Positions 8,176-15,915 of a stretch of DNA of 38,541 bases are shown in pieces; position 1 is the first letter of the stretch, and the number at the start of each line of letters is the position of its first letter. The DNA lies in the NCBI GenBank assembly GCA_024641305.1, contig JAHEDI010000031.1, positions 1 through 38,541 on the forward strand, written 5' to 3'. Source of the stretch: a bacterium. GTDB lineage: Bacteria; Actinomycetota; Acidimicrobiia; Spongiisociales; JAENVV01. The notes below the pieces were generated by a model that saw only the letters and a program-made list of their open reading frames with translations, had not been told where the DNA came from and did not search any database. The translations under genes and the position numbers were made by a program.

Positions 8176-9531
8176 TTACGGCCAGCTGGCCTCAACTGTG
8201 GCAGTCACATCTTGCGACGAGGCTCCACGGCTCCAGTCAACCATCGCCGTCCAGAACGTACCCTGACCGACTACGGCCGGCATAAGGTCCGAGGCGTCGA
8301 ATACGAAGGTGTTGGCTGCCAGAGCAGCGGTCACCGAAGTTGCGAACGCCTTGCCCGCATCCGTTTCGTAACAGTTCGGATCGACGTCCTTGTTGCCAGG
8401 TAGACGTTCTACGCCGGCTACGCCGTGGCCACCGTACTTGGCAATGCCACCACCGGACGCCGAAGCGAGGGTGCAACCCCAGTCGGCTGAGATCCAGTCC
8501 TTCACGACCTGGACGTTCTCGGCTGCGCCGTCGAAGACGATGATCGTGTCGCCGCCACCCATGGCGCCGACGTTGCCATCGATGCTTGGGAAGGCGAAGG
8601 TCTTGATCTCGGACTCTTCCCCGGCCTCGTAGTCAGGCTGATCACCGAACATGTTCGAGATGAACGAACCCTGCTTGAGCATCAAACAACCCGGGGTCGG
8701 ATCGGTAAACAACGGACCCGGCGAGTCCTGGAAGGCCACGCCCGCCACGTTCTCGGCTCCACCAAGCACAAATCCGGGAGTGAGGAACAGTTGGCCAAAC
8801 GTATCGAACGCCGAAACCACCGCTGGATCATTGAACGGAATCTTGTGATTCACCCAGTCGGAATACGTGGCCGACCCTGACTGGCGAACAAGGATGTCTT
8901 CGATCCAGTCCGTACCAGGCCAACCAGTGGCACCGCCAGACTCAAACCCGAAGCACCAAGGCGTCATGCCATCGTCGACAATCTGCTGCGACAAAGCCAA
9001 CATGTCATCCCACGTCTGGGGAATCTCATAGCCCTGCGCGGTGAATGTCGGCTCATGGTAGAACACGATCGACTTGAAGTTCGGGAACCACGGAACGCCG
9101 TAATGCTGGCCATCGGCGCAAAGACCGAGGTCCATCCAGTACTTGGAATGGTCCGCTTCCATCTGAGCGATATCGAAGCCCATCGTCTCAAGCGAGACGA
9201 GTGCGCCTTCATCGGCCCACGTGCAGATCGAACCAGGCTGGGGCGTAAATGCCACGGCGGGCGGATCGCCACCATCGACTCGGATTCGGAGTTGCGACTC
9301 GAAATCGTCTGACCCCGTGTAGGTGATATTCGATCCGGTCTCTTTGTTGTAAACGTCTACGAAGCCCGCCAGGGCGTCACCTTCGACACCGGTTGGGGCG
9401 CCAAACAATGTGAACTCGGCAGCGGAATCCCCGCTGGCTCCTGCGGTTGTCGTCGTGTCTCCGCCACCGCCACATGCTGCGGCGACAATTGACAGTACCG
9501 CTAGTACTGCTATCCATCGTACTCTCTTCAA
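8176..9531 (-). CDS. Carbohydrate ABC transporter solute-binding lipoprotein, AglE-like
   Basis: This 451-residue protein captures sugar outside the membrane for the downstream permeases. The N-terminus is a lipoprotein signal peptide: KRVR, a hydrophobic stretch, then LSIVAAAC with the lipidated Cys at residue 20 and a Gly/Thr-rich linker. The mature part has the extracellular solute-binding family 1 pattern, including GYEIPQTWDDMLALSQQI and ESGGATGWPGTDWIEDI, which I associate with alpha-glucoside (AglE-type) binders; substrate assignment is an inference. The mature chain has six further cysteines, which may form disulfides. TTG 9531 is chosen as start because AAGGAGG lies five bases before it and the signal peptide begins there; the frame is open to 9669 but that extension is not signal-like. 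Confidence 0.88.
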   Translation of the reverse strand: MKRVRWIAVLAVLSIVAAACGGGGDTTTTAGASGDSAAEFTLFGAPTGVEGDALAGFVDVYNKETGSNITYTGSDDFESQLRIRVDGGDPPAVAFTPQPGSICTWADEGALVSLETMGFDIAQMEADHSKYWMDLGLCADGQHYGVPWFPNFKSIVFYHEPTFTAQGYEIPQTWDDMLALSQQIVDDGMTPWCFGFESGGATGWPGTDWIEDILVRQSGSATYSDWVNHKIPFNDPAVVSAFDTFGQLFLTPGFVLGGAENVAGVAFQDSPGPLFTDPTPGCLMLKQGSFISNMFGDQPDYEAGEESEIKTFAFPSIDGNVGAMGGGDTIIVFDGAAENVQVVKDWISADWGCTLASASGGGIAKYGGHGVAGVERLPGNKDVDPNCYETDAGKAFATSVTAALAANTFVFDASDLMPAVVGQGTFWTAMVDWSRGASSQDVTATVEASWP

Positions 9532-9654
9532 TGCATCCTCCTTGGGGAACGAATACCGCCTCAGCAGTGTTCGAATAACCAGCCTACTCCTCACTACCCG
9601 ATCGAAGCATTGCGTTGGACCGTGTAAAAGGTCAGGCCTCGGCCGCAGATCGGG

Positions 9655-9668
9655 TGGAACCCGTTCCA
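9655..9668. promoter_or_regulatory. Inverted repeat, possible operator of the sugar operon
   Basis: TGGAAC-CC-GTTCCA is a perfect 6-bp inverted repeat about 125 bases upstream of the binding-protein start. Its size and symmetry suit a dimeric repressor such as a LacI-family regulator, but no such regulator is encoded in the window. It could also occur by chance. Confidence 0.3.
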
Positions 9669-9767
9669 CGACGTGCCCACGTTACTCAGGTGGTCTACCG
9701 AATCGCAACAGAACACGATCTCTACCGAAAGCTGCGCTAGAGCCGTTGTTTGCCAATCGGAGAACAT

Positions 9768-9785
9768 GTTTTAGTCCGTTCTTAG
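9768..9785 (+). promoter_or_regulatory. Direct repeat GTTTTAG-n4-TTCTTAG, likely response-regulator site
   Basis: Two heptamers with an 11-base period lie upstream of the response-regulator gene, centred about 56 bases before its start. One-turn spacing is typical of OmpR-family regulators, and the position suits activation. The same arrangement with two perfect TTCTTAG copies recurs at 12031-12048. Confidence 0.5.
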
Positions 9786-9818
9786 GATCAGCTCATCGGG
9801 TATTGAACCGAACCGTCG

Positions 9819-9824
9819 TAAACT
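9819..9824 (+). promoter_or_regulatory. -10 box (TAAACT) before response regulator
   Basis: TAAACT ends eight bases before ATG 9833 and no ribosome-binding site is visible, suggesting a leaderless mRNA. The direct repeat at 9768-9785 would sit at about -48 to -65. Confidence 0.45.
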
Positions 9825-9832
9825 GATCCCAC

Positions 9833-10510
9833 ATGAGTACCGTCCTGATCGCTGAAGATGATGAAGGTGTTCGTACCGCGCTGTCGCGAGCCCTGAAGTT
9901 CGAAGGCTACGACGTGGTGCTGGCGTTCGATGGCGCCGAGGCGCTCGAGGCGGTCGGCACGGCTGAGCCAGACGTGATCGTTCTCGACATCATGATGCCC
10001 CATATCGACGGACTTACCGCATGCCGGCGGATGCGCGCGAAAGGCATCCAAACGCCGATCCTCATGTTGACCGCCCGCCAGGACGTCTCCGATCGTGTGG
10101 CTGGTCTCGACGCAGGCGCGGACGACTATTTGCCCAAGCCATACGCGCTCGAAGAACTACTCGCCCGCCTACGCGCCCTCCTGCGCCGGACCGAGCCGGT
10201 CGAAGGAGATAGCGACGAACTCGGCTACGACTCACTCACCATGAACCTGTCCACGCGCGTCGTCAAACGCGGCGACCATGAACTGGACCTGACCAAGACC
10301 GAATTCGACCTCCTAGAACTGCTCTTGAGTAACTCCGAGATCGTTCTCACCCGCGACGTCATCTATGACCGCATCTGGGGCTACGACTTCGAGACGTCAT
10401 CCAATTCGCTTGACGTGTATATCGGCTATCTCAGAAGGAAGACCGAAGACAACGGCGCCGGCCGGCTCATTCACACCGTACGCGGTGTGGGCTACGTCCT
10501 GCGCTCATGA
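9833..10510 (+). CDS. OmpR-family response regulator, MprA-like
   Basis: This 225-residue two-domain regulator has an N-terminal receiver domain (1-120) with the acidic pocket E8/D9/D10, phospho-acceptor D52 (VIVLDIMMP), T80 and K102 (LPKPYA). A C-terminal winged-helix DNA-binding domain follows (about 130-225), with the usual [14 protein letters not shown] and [13 protein letters not shown] elements and the closing [12 protein letters not shown]. It should be phosphorylated by the histidine kinase whose start overlaps its stop by four bases. The receiver sequence and partner resemble the mycobacterial MprA/MprB envelope-stress system, but orthology is not proven. A direct repeat upstream suggests autoregulation. 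Confidence 0.93.
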   Translation: MSTVLIAEDDEGVRTALSRALKFEGYDVVLAFDGAEALEAVGTAEPDVIVLDIMMPHIDGLTACRRMRAKGIQTPILMLTARQDVSDRVAGLDAGADDYLPKPYALEELLARLRALLRRTEPVEGDSDELGYDSLTMNLSTRVVKRGDHELDLTKTEFDLLELLLSNSEIVLTRDVIYDRIWGYDFETSSNSLDVYIGYLRRKTEDNGAGRLIHTVRGVGYVLRS

Positions 10511-11829
10511 ATCTCCGCAGTCGGATTGCCCTACTCGTTGCCGGCTCGGTAGCGGTCTGCATGCTGCTGGTGGCAGCCATCGCGTTCATTTCGACCGTTC
10601 ATGAGATCGAAAGGGACGCCGATCGGCAGCTCAGCGCCCGCGCCGAACGCCTCCGCTCCGGGTTCGGCCCCGGTCAGGCCGACAACCCACCGTTGCGCGG
10701 CTTGTTCGGTCCCAATCAGCCGGTCCAGGTGATCGACGACCTAGGCACCCCGCTGCTCACCTACGGAATCGAAGAACCGCTTCATGTCAGCGACATCGAC
10801 ATCGCAGCCATCAAGAATGGCTTGCCATCGATCATCCACACCGAACAAACCGCCGGGGGGGCCTACCGGATCATCACCGTTCCATTGGAGAACGGGGGCG
10901 GCCTCATGCTGGCGGAGAACCTGCTCGAACAGCAGGAGTTTCTCAATCGTATTCAGGGACAATTCGTCATCATCGGTCTCATCGGGGCGGCAGTCGCCGG
11001 GCTGATCGCTTCGGGCCTCGCCGCTGCCTCACTCCGTCCGATGGGATCGCTGGCTGCCGCCGCCGAGAACGTCGCACGCACCCAGGACCTTGATGCCACC
11101 ATCCAGGTTCGCCGTTACGACGAAGTGGGTCGGGTGTCAAGCGCCTTCAACACGATGCTGGCGGCGCTGGCGGCGTCGCGCAGCCAGCAGAAAAGACTGA
11201 TTGACGACGCCTCTCATGAGTTACGGACCCCACTGACCGCCCTCCGTACCAATATCGACTTCCTTCAACGAGCCGACGGTCTTGAGCTGTCAGAGCGAAA
11301 AGACATCCTGCGCGACGTGAACTTCGAGCTTGAGGAATTGACCACCCTTGTGTCGGAACTGGTCGAGCTCGCCAAAGACAACCAGACAAGCGACGAAGCC
11401 ATCATGGAGATCGAACTCGGCGCTCTGGTTGGCCGGGTCGCCGAGCGGGCCGAACGCCGTTACAACCGGGCGGTGATAGTTACATCCGACGACACACACG
11501 TCACCGGTCGTCCCACCCTCATCGAGCGAGCCGTCTCGAACCTCATCGACAACGCTCACAAATGGAGCGGACCCGATCAGCCCATCGAGGTGTCCGTGGC
11601 GGCCGGCGAGGTGCGCGTCCGCGACCACGGCCCGGGAATCAGCGACGCCGACAAGAGCCGCGTCTTCGATCGGTTCTACCGCTCTGACCAGGCCCGGACG
11701 CTGCCAGGATCAGGTCTTGGCCTGGCCATCGTCCATGAAATCGTGGCATTCCATGGTGGCACCACGATCGTCGAGGATGCTCCCGATGGCGGAGCCATCG
11801 TCGGTTTCCGGGTAAAAGCCGCCTCATAG
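10507..11829 (+). CDS. Sensor histidine kinase, MprB-like
   Basis: This 440-residue membrane kinase has a first helix at about residues 8-30, an extracytoplasmic sensor of about 120 residues, a second helix near 152-175, a HAMP segment, then the dimerisation domain with H237 in [11 protein letters not shown]. The ATPase domain shows the N-box [11 protein letters not shown], the G1-like RDHGPGI, the F-box FDRFYRS and the G2-box GSGLGLAIV, so it should be catalytically complete. It phosphorylates the adjacent response regulator (ATGA overlap). The sensed signal is unknown; the domain layout matches MprB. Confidence 0.93.
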   Translation: MNLRSRIALLVAGSVAVCMLLVAAIAFISTVHEIERDADRQLSARAERLRSGFGPGQADNPPLRGLFGPNQPVQVIDDLGTPLLTYGIEEPLHVSDIDIAAIKNGLPSIIHTEQTAGGAYRIITVPLENGGGLMLAENLLEQQEFLNRIQGQFVIIGLIGAAVAGLIASGLAAASLRPMGSLAAAAENVARTQDLDATIQVRRYDEVGRVSSAFNTMLAALAASRSQQKRLIDDASHELRTPLTALRTNIDFLQRADGLELSERKDILRDVNFELEELTTLVSELVELAKDNQTSDEAIMEIELGALVGRVAERAERRYNRAVIVTSDDTHVTGRPTLIERAVSNLIDNAHKWSGPDQPIEVSVAAGEVRVRDHGPGISDADKSRVFDRFYRSDQARTLPGSGLGLAIVHEIVAFHGGTTIVEDAPDGGAIVGFRVKAAS

Positions 11830-12030
11830 CCCGCCGGCCCGTCCGGGGCCGAAGACTCTGGTCGACAAAAGGGCGTGGCGCGACACTCACCACATCTCGC
11901 TTCGTCGAGTCGCCTACCCACCGGAACGTCACCGAGACAAGGGCTGGTTGGGCTGCTCTTCGTTCAAGCGCTCGACCCGTCGCACGGACGTTGAGAACCC
12001 TGATACATCGGGGAGGATGGGAGAAAATGG

Positions 12031-12048
12031 TTCTTAGGGTCTTCTTAG
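12031..12048 (+). promoter_or_regulatory. Direct repeat TTCTTAG-n4-TTCTTAG upstream of DUF1269-type gene
   Basis: Two identical heptamers with an 11-base period lie 60-77 bases before ATG 12108. They match the arrangement upstream of the response-regulator gene (9768-9785), so the downstream gene is probably a target of that regulator. Confidence 0.5.
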
Positions 12049-12107
12049 ATTCTGTTTCCCGTACGTTTAGGTACATCGACCATCGTTCTGTCATGGAAGG
12101 CACCACA

Positions 12108-12632
12108 ATGACCTCCACAAACGAAGAAGACACCACCCCCGTGACCAGTCTGGTTGCCGTCAGCTTCTCGGACCCCCTGCTTGCCCAAGAGGCCAGCATT
12201 GCCATGATCCGCCTTGAGCGGCGCCAATCCTTGAAGATCGACGACATGGCGATCGTCAACAAGACAACCGATGGGCGGGTCCACATCCACCAGACACGTG
12301 ACATGAGCGCCGGGCAGGGAGCTGCCACCGGCGGCATGTGGGGCGCCCTTGTCGGTCTCGCAGTGGCAGCACCGTTCATTGGCGCAGCCATCGGCGCGGC
12401 GGCCGGTGGGTTATTCGCCAAATTACGCGACATCGGCATCGACGATGCCCAGATGCGCGACCTCGGCGACAGCCTCACAGACGGCCAGGCCGCGCTGTTT
12501 GTCCTCCTCGAAGATTTCCAACTTGCCCACTTGCTTGCCGAACTCCGACGATTCGACGGTCGACTCCTTCATACGACCGTCGACGCAGAGCTCGCAGCTC
12601 AACTGCAGGAGGCGCTTGCCTACCAGATCTGA
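12108..12632 (+). CDS. DUF1269-type membrane-associated protein
   Basis: This 174-residue protein starts with a beta/alpha segment (SLVAVSFSDPLLAQEASIAM), has a glycine/alanine-rich hydrophobic hairpin in the middle (from about AATGGMWGALVGLAVAAPFI to AAAGGLF), and ends with a helical part (LTDGQAALFVLLEDF). This is the layout of DUF1269 proteins, whose biochemical role is unknown. ATG 12108 is preferred over the longer open frame from 11991 because GGAAGG lies eight bases upstream and the protein begins with a natural polar N-terminus. It stands downstream of the two-component system with its own promoter region, which carries the direct repeat shared with the regulator gene. Confidence 0.8.
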   Translation: MTSTNEEDTTPVTSLVAVSFSDPLLAQEASIAMIRLERRQSLKIDDMAIVNKTTDGRVHIHQTRDMSAGQGAATGGMWGALVGLAVAAPFIGAAIGAAAGGLFAKLRDIGIDDAQMRDLGDSLTDGQAALFVLLEDFQLAHLLAELRRFDGRLLHTTVDAELAAQLQEALAYQI

Positions 12633-12640
12633 AAGTCACC

Positions 12641-12693
12641 GGAACGGGCGGTTTCGGCCCTCCCAGCCTGATTCCCACAAGGCCGCCCGTTCC
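12641..12693 (+). repeat. Inverted repeat with 11-bp arms after DUF1269-type gene
   Basis: GGAACGGGCGG at 12641-12651 and CCGCCCGTTCC at 12683-12693 are perfect complements around 31 bases. It lies between the DUF1269-type stop and the next small gene and may act as a terminator or an mRNA-end structure. No U-run follows. Confidence 0.45.
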
Positions 12694-12722
12694 GACCGCT
12701 AGACACGAAAGGAACCGCCAAC

Positions 12723-12914
12723 ATGGACACGACATTTATTGCCAGCCGACCCTCCGGCCGTACTCGTCGACCCAAGACCTATCGAGCCGATCGAGTGTGT
12801 ACGGACTTCTCCTGCCAGACGATCCTTTCCCGCTACAACAAGCGAGACGCCTGCCACATCCACGCCCCCGTGAAGTTCCCCCGCATCCGCGGGCGTTTCG
12901 AAGACGACGAATAG
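12723..12914 (+). CDS. 63-residue basic protein with zinc-ribbon-like motif
   Basis: This short protein begins MDTTFIASRPSGRTRRPKTY, a basic tail, followed by VCTDFSCQTILSRYNKRDAC and HIHAP. Two cysteines separated by four residues, then a Cys-x-x-His pair after LSRYN, form a plausible single zinc site; a C-x(n)-C-LSRYN-x(n)-C pattern is familiar from actinobacterial zinc ribbons. AAAGGA precedes the ATG by nine bases and a strong hairpin follows the gene, so it looks like a self-contained short transcription unit. Function is unknown; the basic tail suggests binding to nucleic acid. Confidence 0.7.
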   Translation: MDTTFIASRPSGRTRRPKTYRADRVCTDFSCQTILSRYNKRDACHIHAPVKFPRIRGRFEDDE

Positions 12915-12969
12915 ACCTCACGGCACTCCGGGTTGGTTCGTGTTCAGGTTCTGAACAAAGACCAGCAAT

Positions 12970-13004
12970 CGATGGGGCGGGCCCATCTGGGGCCCGCCCT
13001 ATCG
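12970..13004 (+). terminator. 15-bp hairpin after the small zinc-ribbon gene
   Basis: CGATGGGGCGGGCCC pairs with GGGCCCGCCCTATCG through 15 positions (one G-U) around a 5-base loop. It lies 56 bases after the stop at 12914. There is no U-run, as in many GC-rich actinobacterial terminators. Confidence 0.65.
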
Positions 13005-13149
13005 TGAATCTTCAGGGTCTACGGTTCGACGATGGCGTAGACTCGCATCCACAGGTGCTACGACCAAGAAGTCTCGATTCCCGGGTGGCTTGGCATACCC
13101 CTATCCCCATAGACGTGACGTTGGTCTCGATTTTGTCCGTCCGGTGCGA

Positions 13150-13155
13150 TATGGT
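13150..13155 (+). promoter_or_regulatory. -10 box (TATGGT) before DUF2461 gene
   Basis: TATGGT ends six bases before ATG 13162, with no ribosome-binding site visible; consistent with a leaderless mRNA and useful in choosing this start. Confidence 0.4.
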
Positions 13156-13161
13156 CGTCGA

Positions 13162-13845
13162 ATGACGGTCAAGTTCTCACCCCAGATGTACACGTTCCTG
13201 CACGATCTCGAAGCCAACAACGAACGGGACTGGTTCAAAGCGCACCAGGACCGATACGACCAATACATCAAGAACCCGGCGCTTGATTTCATTGAGGCGT
13301 TCGGTCCGCACCTGTCGAAGATCAGTCCCCACTTCGTGGCCGATACCCGGGGGGTGGGCGGATCACTCTTTCGCATCCAACGCGACACTCGATTCGCCAA
13401 AGACAAAACTCCCTATAAGACCAACACGGGAATGCAGTTCCGCCACATGATGGGCAAAGACGCCCATGCCCCCGGCTTCTACCTCAACCTCGAACCGGGA
13501 GCGAACTACATGGGTTGCGGTCTGTGGCGGCCCGAGACCAAAGTGGCATATCAAATCCGTGAAGCCATCGACGCCGATCCGACCGGATGGAAGAAGGCGA
13601 CCACGAACAAGCGGTTCACTGACTACTTCGAAATCGGGGGTGACTCGTTGACCCGCCCCCCGAAGGGCTACGACGCCGATCATCCGCTCATCGACGACCT
13701 CAAGCGCAAAGACTTCATCGCCTCGACCCGCCTGACCCAGAAACAGGTTACATCGGCCGACTTTCTCAAGGATTTCACGGACTTATGTACCCGAACGGTG
13801 CCGTTCATGAAGTTCATTTGTGACGCCGTCAACGTGCCGTTCTAA
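13162..13845 (+). CDS. DUF2461 (TIGR02453) family protein
   Basis: This 227-residue protein has the hallmark opening of DUF2461: FLHDLEANNERDWFKAHQDRYDQY, followed by RIQRDTRFAKDKTPYKTN and a PGFYLNLEPGANYMGCGLWRPE core. The family is widespread and its biochemical role is not established. ATG 13162 is chosen over the longer open frame (from 13090) because the family homology begins here and a -10 box lies six bases upstream. It is followed after two bases by a methyltransferase gene, so the two are probably co-transcribed. Confidence 0.9.
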   Translation: MTVKFSPQMYTFLHDLEANNERDWFKAHQDRYDQYIKNPALDFIEAFGPHLSKISPHFVADTRGVGGSLFRIQRDTRFAKDKTPYKTNTGMQFRHMMGKDAHAPGFYLNLEPGANYMGCGLWRPETKVAYQIREAIDADPTGWKKATTNKRFTDYFEIGGDSLTRPPKGYDADHPLIDDLKRKDFIASTRLTQKQVTSADFLKDFTDLCTRTVPFMKFICDAVNVPF

Positions 13846-13847
13846 AG

Positions 13848-14579
13848 ATGGCCCATGACCACCAAGCTCGGATGGAGCACGACCGGTCAGCAATCAAGGC
13901 AGCCTTCCTCTACGGCAGGCACTTCTTCGAGTTCTGGCAAAGCGACCTCAATCGAGCGGTGGTGGAACTCGCCGATATCGAACCAGATATGACCGTCCTC
14001 GACATCGGTGCCGGCATGGGTGCGGCAGCGTTCGAGGCGGTCAAACGGGGCGGCGTCACAGTGGTCACGGTCGAACCGACCGCGTTCATGCGGGCGATTC
14101 TCAAGGCACGGGTGGCCGCCCGGCGTCTCGGGTTACGGGTGGCAGTGCTCAATGCGGGTGCCCAGCACCTGCCGGTCCCGTCCGAATCGATCGACCGGGC
14201 ATGGATGATCAACGTAGCCCACCACATCGGCGACCTGGCCGCCGCATCGGCGGAGCTGGCACGGGTGATGAAACCGGGAGGCAGGATTCTCATCGTTGAT
14301 GAGGACTTCACCAATGAGAGCCATCCGAAGTACGAGCAGATGATGAACCGACATCAAAACCATGGCGGACACGGACATGGCGAACACGCACATGAGAAGG
14401 AACCTCCGGATCATGAGGGCCATCCGGAGGGCCGTCAGACCGGCTCCGAGGAGCATCCAATGGCCATCAACTTCGACGGTTTAGCCGAGCATCTCAAGGT
14501 AGCCGGCTTCTCAGAAATCCAGGTCCGGTACACATCGCTGGCTGGGGTACCGACTCGACAGGCGATGGCCGTCCGATAG
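13848..14579 (+). CDS. Class I SAM-dependent methyltransferase with histidine-rich insert
   Basis: This 243-residue protein has a Rossmann methyltransferase core: motif I VLDIGAGMGAAAFEA (about residues 50-64), an acidic end of strand 2 (VEPTAF), PVPSESIDRAWMINVAHHI (about 109-127) and MKPGGRILIVDEDF (141-154), typical of Methyltransf_11/25 proteins. Between the core and the last helix (INFDGLAEHLKVAGF) is an insert at about 160-204 very rich in His, Glu and Gly, with eight histidines between 169 and 192; it looks metal-binding. The N-terminus (MAHDHQARMEHD) also carries histidines. The substrate is unknown. The start is two bases after the DUF2461 stop, so the genes form an operon. Confidence 0.85.
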   Translation: MAHDHQARMEHDRSAIKAAFLYGRHFFEFWQSDLNRAVVELADIEPDMTVLDIGAGMGAAAFEAVKRGGVTVVTVEPTAFMRAILKARVAARRLGLRVAVLNAGAQHLPVPSESIDRAWMINVAHHIGDLAAASAELARVMKPGGRILIVDEDFTNESHPKYEQMMNRHQNHGGHGHGEHAHEKEPPDHEGHPEGRQTGSEEHPMAINFDGLAEHLKVAGFSEIQVRYTSLAGVPTRQAMAVR

Positions 14580-14581
14580 CC

Positions 14582-14800
14582 ACGCGTGCCTATGCCGATC
14601 TTCTTGAGGCGCTGCGATCGCTCGATCTGCCTCCTGGAGGCTTCGCCGTATTCGGAAGCGGACCACTCATCATCCGGGAATCATCGATGGAAAAATGACC
14701 TTGGCGCGATCAGCCGCGGATCGACATGGGAGCGGGCGTGTCGATGGCGAGGTGGAGTTCGTTGAGGAACACGGCGTTGAAATCGTGCAGTGTTTCTTAG
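14582..14800 (+). pseudogene. Frameshifted remnant of a nucleotidyltransferase-like gene
   Basis: Conceptual translation gives YADLLEALRSLDLPPGGFAV and then FGSGPLIIRESSMEK in one frame, KNDLGAISRGSTWERAC in the next, then VDGEVEFVEEHGVEIVQCF in a third. Together these resemble the N-terminal half of small nucleotidyltransferase-like proteins (pattern FALFGSGPLAVRG...DLDV). At least two frameshifts and the lack of a start codon show it is dead. It follows directly on the methyltransferase stop. Confidence 0.55.
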
Positions 14801-15047
14801 CTTCTGGGCAATCGGTACCAGTGCCCGGTCTGCTCGGCGACGAACCTTTCCCCGCGCAATCAGCGTGATGGGAACCTTTCCGGTTTTACTGGTCCTCGCA
14901 GGAGTGGTTGGCCCCCTCGGCATCGCTCCGGACGCCGGCTACTTCGTCTAGCTCGCCTCATTCCTCGGACTCATAATCTGGTGCATCACATTTGCACTGG
15001 TTCTGCTCCTGCGTAAACGGCAACTCTCAGATTCGAGCTACATCTGA
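14790..15047 (+). pseudogene. Remnant of a membrane protein with internal stop
   Basis: One frame reads VFLSFWAIGTSARSARRRTF, PRAISVMGTFPVLLVLAGVV and further hydrophobic text, is broken by TAG at 14949-14951, and continues through a second hydrophobic stretch ending in LLLRKRQLSDSSYI with TGA at 15045. It looks like the C-terminal two or three membrane helices of a larger protein, perhaps DUF4386-like. The internal stop and missing N-terminus mark it as a decayed fragment. It abuts the nucleotidyltransferase remnant. Confidence 0.5.
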
Positions 15048-15077
15048 CAATCCTGACTGGCGACACTGACATGTCGA

Positions 15078-15083
15078 TAGAGT
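15078..15083 (+). promoter_or_regulatory. -10 box (TAGAGT) before VOC gene
   Basis: TAGAGT ends six bases before ATG 15090, with no ribosome-binding site; a leaderless start is likely. Confidence 0.4.
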
Positions 15084-15089
15084 CGCCTT

Positions 15090-15452
15090 ATGACTGACGC
15101 CAACGTGCACCACACCATCAACTACATCGAGATGCCGTCCACGGACATCGCCGCCACCAAAGCCTTCTACGGCTCGGCTTTCGGTTGGACATTCACCGAT
15201 TACGGCCCTACGTATGTAGCGTTCGAGGGAGCCGGGATCGACGGTGGATTCGAACATGACCCGGACGGACGGCGGCCCTCCGGAGACGGACCGCTCATTA
15301 TCCTGTATTCGAACGACCTCGCAGCGAGCGAGACATCCGTCACATCCGCCGGTGGTACGATCTCCCGCCCCACCTTCGACTTTCCCGGTGGCCGTCGGTT
15401 CCATTTTCACGATCCGGGCGGAAATGAACTTGCTGTCTGGTCAGACAACTAG
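15090..15452 (+). CDS. VOC family (glyoxalase/bleomycin-resistance-like) protein
   Basis: This 120-residue single-domain protein has the paired beta-alpha-beta-beta-beta modules of the vicinal oxygen chelate fold. The first module opens INYIEMPSTDIAATKAFYGS AF-type text followed by GWTFTDYGPTYVAF; the second closes FHFHDPGGNELAVWS. The DPGGNE end with its metal-ligand Glu is typical of the glyoxalase/YaeR-like branch. It may be a small metal-dependent enzyme or ligand-binding protein; the substrate cannot be inferred. It is a single gene with its own putative -10 box. Confidence 0.85.
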   Translation: MTDANVHHTINYIEMPSTDIAATKAFYGSAFGWTFTDYGPTYVAFEGAGIDGGFEHDPDGRRPSGDGPLIILYSNDLAASETSVTSAGGTISRPTFDFPGGRRFHFHDPGGNELAVWSDN

Positions 15453-15508
15453 GTCAACAGCATCCGCCGGACCAGGCCGGCCACAATCCCATCCTGGAGC
15501 CCGGCCCG

Positions 15509-15856
15509 TCAGCGGGAGGACAACACGCAGAACTCGTTTCCTTCGGGATCTGCCATGACAACCCAGGACACGTCGCCCTGGCCGATGTCGATCCGCCTAG
15601 CCCCGAGCCCGATCAGTCGGTCGACTTCGGCATCACGATCGCCGGGTCGAAGGTCAATGTGGAGTCGGTTCTTGGTCGTCTTTGTCTCGGCGGTGCGAAG
15701 GAACAACAGACCCGGCATCTGATCGGCTTCCGGACGAATCTCGAACTCCTCATGATCGTCGGACACGACGATCCAGCCAAGTGCATTGCACCACCAGCGG
15801 CCGAGATCGACCGGCGAGATCGTGTGGACGACCACCTGCTCCCACGAAAGGCTCAT
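15509..15856 (-). CDS. VOC family protein
   Basis: This 115-residue VOC-fold protein resembles the group with an opening like VVVHTISPVDLGRWWCNALG and an end like VMADPEGNEFCVLSS. Between these, LHIDLRPGDRDAEVDRLIGL gives the second module. ATG 15856 is chosen because TATTAT lies six bases upstream (leaderless start) and the 21-residue extension of the open frame is not VOC-like. It is convergent with the other VOC gene but only distantly similar, so this is not a recent duplication. Confidence 0.85.
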   Translation of the reverse strand: MSLSWEQVVVHTISPVDLGRWWCNALGWIVVSDDHEEFEIRPEADQMPGLLFLRTAETKTTKNRLHIDLRPGDRDAEVDRLIGLGARRIDIGQGDVSWVVMADPEGNEFCVLSSR

Positions 15857-15862
15857 TGAAAG

Positions 15863-15868
15863 ATAATA
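15863..15868 (-). promoter_or_regulatory. -10 box (TATTAT) before VOC gene
   Basis: Read leftward, TATTAT ends six bases before ATG 15856. It is one of the best -10 matches in the window. Confidence 0.45.
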
Positions 15869-15915
15869 GCTATAGGCGAAACCGACTCGATGCCGTCCTG
15901 CGCCAAACTTTCCGA

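Noticed and set aside
11639-12478. 279-codon leftward frame antisense to the histidine kinase end and the DUF1269-type gene
   Set aside because: Antisense shadow across two genes with clear homology-like motifs.
14794-14800. Single TTCTTAG copy resembling the regulator repeat
   Set aside because: No second copy at the 11-base distance, and it lies within a pseudogene.
15090-15856. The two convergent VOC genes as an inverted duplication
   Set aside because: Their proteins share only the general fold; sequences differ throughout.
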